From positions 1 to 7,955 of the forward strand of contig JANOYE010000111.1 of assembly GCA_031428695.1 (NCBI GenBank): a DNA stretch of 7,955 nucleotides, in the 5' to 3' direction. This DNA is from JANYCG01 sp031428695. Its GTDB lineage: Bacteria > Pseudomonadota > Gammaproteobacteria > Burkholderiales > Burkholderiaceae_C. Below are positions 6,344 through 7,955 of the stretch, piece after piece (position 1 is the first letter of the stretch; the number at the start of each line of letters is the position of its first letter). The notes below the pieces were generated by a model. The model was not told where the DNA came from. It saw only the letters and a list, made by a program, of their open reading frames with translations, and did no database searches. Made by a program: the position numbers and the translations under genes.

Positions 6344-7327
6344 ATGTCTGAACTCCACAAATTCATCTTCGACGGCCTGCCCGTGCGGGGCGCGTTGGTG
6401 CGCCTGGACGACGCCTGGGTCGAAATTTTGCGCCGCCGCGCTGCCAACACCGCCTCTGGCGCCTACCCCGCGCCGTTGGGGGAATTGCTCGGCGAAATGG
6501 CGGCGGCGGGTGTGCTGATGCAATCCAACATCAAGTTTGACGGCGCGCTTATTTTGCAGATTCAGGGCGATGGCCCGGTGAAATTGGCGGTGGTTGAAGT
6601 CTACGCAGATTTGAGCCTGCGTGCCACGGCCACACTCATAGGCGATATGACCGGGAGCGCCTCGTTGAGCGAGATGGTCAACGTCAGCAACCTGGGGAAG
6701 TGCGCCATCACGCTGGACGCGAAAAACCGCCGCCCCGGCCAGCAGGCTTATCAAGGCGTGGTGCCGCTGTTTGGCGACCGCAAAGAAAAGCTCGATCGCA
6801 TCAGCGACGTGCTGGCCCATTACATGTTGCAAAGCGAGCAGCTTGAGACGACGCTGGTGCTCGCGGCAGACGACAAAGTGGCGGCTGGCCTCTTGCTCCA
6901 AAAAATGCCTGCGGGCGGCGGCAAGGTCACGATGGCGGCGCAAAAAGAATTGGAATCTGACCCCAATTATTTGGACGCTTACAACCGCGTTTCGATCCTC
7001 GCGTCTAGCCTGAAACGCGAGGAGTTGTTGACACTCGATGCCGACACCATTCTTCGTCGCCTGTTTTGGGAAGAGAGGCTTCTGCGCTTCGAGCCACAGG
7101 CGGGCGAGCTGGCGCCGCGATTCGCCTGCACTTGCAGCCGCGAGCGCGTGGCGCGCATGCTCAAAGGCTTGGGGGCCGAAGAGGCCGAGTCAATCATCGC
7201 GGAGCGCGGCGAAATTGAGGTCGGCTGCGAATTTTGCGGGCAACAATACCGCTTTGACCCGATTGACGCTGCCCAGGTGTTTGTGGACGCTACCGGGCTA
7301 CAGGCTGCGCCCGGCAGTTTGCAATAA
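6344..7327 (+). CDS. hslO: Hsp33 redox-regulated chaperone
   Basis: Cytoplasmic holdase chaperone switched on by oxidation plus heat or bleach stress. The 327-residue product has the N-terminal core domain (about 5-180, including FIFDGLPVRGALVRL, LLGEMAAAGVLMQS, IKFDGALILQIQGDGPVKL and the NVSNLGKCAITLD segment), a linker region, and the C-terminal zinc switch. All four switch cysteines are present: C262 and C264 (FACTCSRERV) and C295 and C298 (CEFCGQQY), with 30 residues between the pairs, as expected. In the reduced form they bind zinc; oxidation forms disulfides and unfolds the linker. ATG 6344 is the first start in the frame and no Shine-Dalgarno sequence precedes it. The gene follows a gamma carbonic anhydrase gene, and its TAA abuts the stop codon of the opposing P-loop gene with no spacer. 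A further Cys, C120, lies in the core domain. Confidence 0.96.
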   Translation: MSELHKFIFDGLPVRGALVRLDDAWVEILRRRAANTASGAYPAPLGELLGEMAAAGVLMQSNIKFDGALILQIQGDGPVKLAVVEVYADLSLRATATLIGDMTGSASLSEMVNVSNLGKCAITLDAKNRRPGQQAYQGVVPLFGDRKEKLDRISDVLAHYMLQSEQLETTLVLAADDKVAAGLLLQKMPAGGGKVTMAAQKELESDPNYLDAYNRVSILASSLKREELLTLDADTILRRLFWEERLLRFEPQAGELAPRFACTCSRERVARMLKGLGAEEAESIIAERGEIEVGCEFCGQQYRFDPIDAAQVFVDATGLQAAPGSLQ

Positions 7328-7795
7328 CTACGAGATTAGGCGCGAGAAAAGTTGATGCTCGCAGTCTGGGTCGCTGCATTTCTCACAGGGCCAGCGCCAG
7401 TTTTCTGACTGTGTTGAGGCCAATTGGCCGGCAGGTCTCGTATCTGATGTGTAAGAAGCTATCGAATGCATAGTGAGTTGAGCTTGGATCACACGCAGCG
7501 CATTTTGTAATCGCGTGTCGCCGTTGCCATAAATTACATGGAAAGCTTTTCCCAAACTTGCCAAGGCGTTGCGAAAATCTTGGTCTTCAGCACCTTGCTT
7601 GTGCCACGGTATGCTCTGCAAATTCGGCTGTTGCGGGGCCAGGTCAAGACCCATCAGCAGAACCACATCAAATCTTGAGACGCCTGGCAACAGTGTGCCC
7701 ATCTCGGTGACCTGATGGCCAACCAGCGCTTCAGACAGCTTCGCCGCCAGCCAGCTTTTGCCGCTTCTTCGCACGCCTGCAATCGCGATTTTCAT
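7328..7795 (-). CDS. Small P-loop NTPase-like protein with C-terminal Cys/His cluster, next to ftsB
   Basis: A 155-residue protein I cannot assign to a named gene. MKIAIAGVRRSGKSWLAAKL carries a clear Walker A motif (G7 to S14, GxxxxGKS). FDVVLLMGLDL (42-52) resembles a Walker B strand. The stretch IPWHKQGAEDQDFRNALASLGKAFHVIYGNGDTRLQNALRVI (62-103) resembles the second half of NadR-type (AAA_28) nucleoside kinase-like domains, which have a P-W-x-x-D/Q-G segment and a final G-x-x-x-x-R-x-x-x-A-L helix. About 70 residues usually lying between Walker A and the Walker B-like strand seem absent (inference from memory of the family). The C-terminus has C137, C140, C145 and H147 (C-x2-C-x4-C-x-H), a plausible metal site. 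The gene starts 18 nt after the ftsB stop without a clear ribosome site, so it is probably co-transcribed with ftsB. Substrate and role are unknown. Confidence 0.75.
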   Translation of the reverse strand: MKIAIAGVRRSGKSWLAAKLSEALVGHQVTEMGTLLPGVSRFDVVLLMGLDLAPQQPNLQSIPWHKQGAEDQDFRNALASLGKAFHVIYGNGDTRLQNALRVIQAQLTMHSIASYTSDTRPAGQLASTQSENWRWPCEKCSDPDCEHQLFSRLIS

Positions 7796-7813
7796 CGTTT
7801 GCAGGTCGAAGGA

Positions 7814-7955
7814 CTATTTGGAAATGTGGACGTAAATCTCATTGGGTTTGACCATGCCCAGCTCCTGCCGGGCACGTTCCTCGACCATTTCCAGGCCCTC
7901 CTTCAAATCGCGCACCTCGGCCTCAAGCCGGCTGTTGGCGAGTTGCGCCTGGGCG
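7814..7955 (-). CDS. ftsB: FtsB cell division protein, C-terminal part only
   Basis: The last 46 residues plus the TAG stop (7816-7814) of a gene running off the right edge. FtsB is a small bitopic inner-membrane protein whose periplasmic coiled coil joins FtsL and FtsQ in the divisome. The visible part is the end of the coiled coil (LANSRLEAEVRDLKEGLE) followed by the conserved VEERARQELGMVKPNEIYVHI segment that contacts FtsQ. The N-terminus and transmembrane helix lie outside the window. A P-loop gene follows 18 nt downstream on the same strand. In betaproteobacteria ftsB usually lies after eno, which would be expected beyond the right edge. Confidence 0.88.
   Translation of the reverse strand, partial: AQAQLANSRLEAEVRDLKEGLEMVEERARQELGMVKPNEIYVHISK

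Noticed and set aside
6209..6943. 244-codon open frame on the minus strand, opposite hslO
   Set aside because: hslO on the other strand is unmistakable, and this frame has shadow-type composition.

Overview
The window looks like a chromosomal segment of a moderately GC-rich betaproteobacterium of the order Burkholderiales, most probably Comamonadaceae-like. This rests on a Bug/TctC-type periplasmic binding protein (a family hugely expanded in these bacteria), on the form of the XerD, Hsp33 and FtsB proteins, and on a DUF455 ferritin-like protein. I cannot name a genus. Nothing points to a phage, plasmid or insertion sequence; most of the content is housekeeping with two less understood genes.

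Left part (1-2958): an AEC-family (auxin efflux carrier-like) membrane transporter on the minus strand runs off the left edge. It is divergent from a Bug-family tripartite-tricarboxylate-type binding protein, whose stop codon overlaps the TTG start of the tyrosine recombinase gene xerD. The 137-nt divergent control region holds a perfect 23-bp inverted repeat around a 57-nt spacer, the most striking non-coding structure here. It could be an operator, an RNA hairpin or an invertible promoter segment.

Middle part (2959-5712): a DUF455 ferritin-like protein on the minus strand converges on xerD. It is divergent from a gene for an outer-membrane-type lipoprotein with an N-terminal carboxypeptidase-regulatory-like beta domain and a C-terminal Gly/Thr/Ser-rich beta-repeat region. 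The two genes appear to use overlapping, opposed promoters sharing one TATA core. About 300 nt without a gene follow.

Right part (5713-7955): a gamma-class carbonic anhydrase-like hexapeptide-repeat protein and the redox chaperone Hsp33 (hslO) run on the plus strand. On the minus strand, entering from the right edge, are the end of the divisome gene ftsB and, 18 nt after it, a small P-loop protein resembling a shortened NadR-type kinase domain with a C-terminal C-x2-C-x4-C-x-H cluster. The P-loop gene and hslO meet tail to tail with zero bases between their stop codons.

I find no CRISPR array, no toxin-antitoxin pair and no defence island. The items most worth following are the inverted repeat at 869-971 and the P-loop gene next to ftsB.
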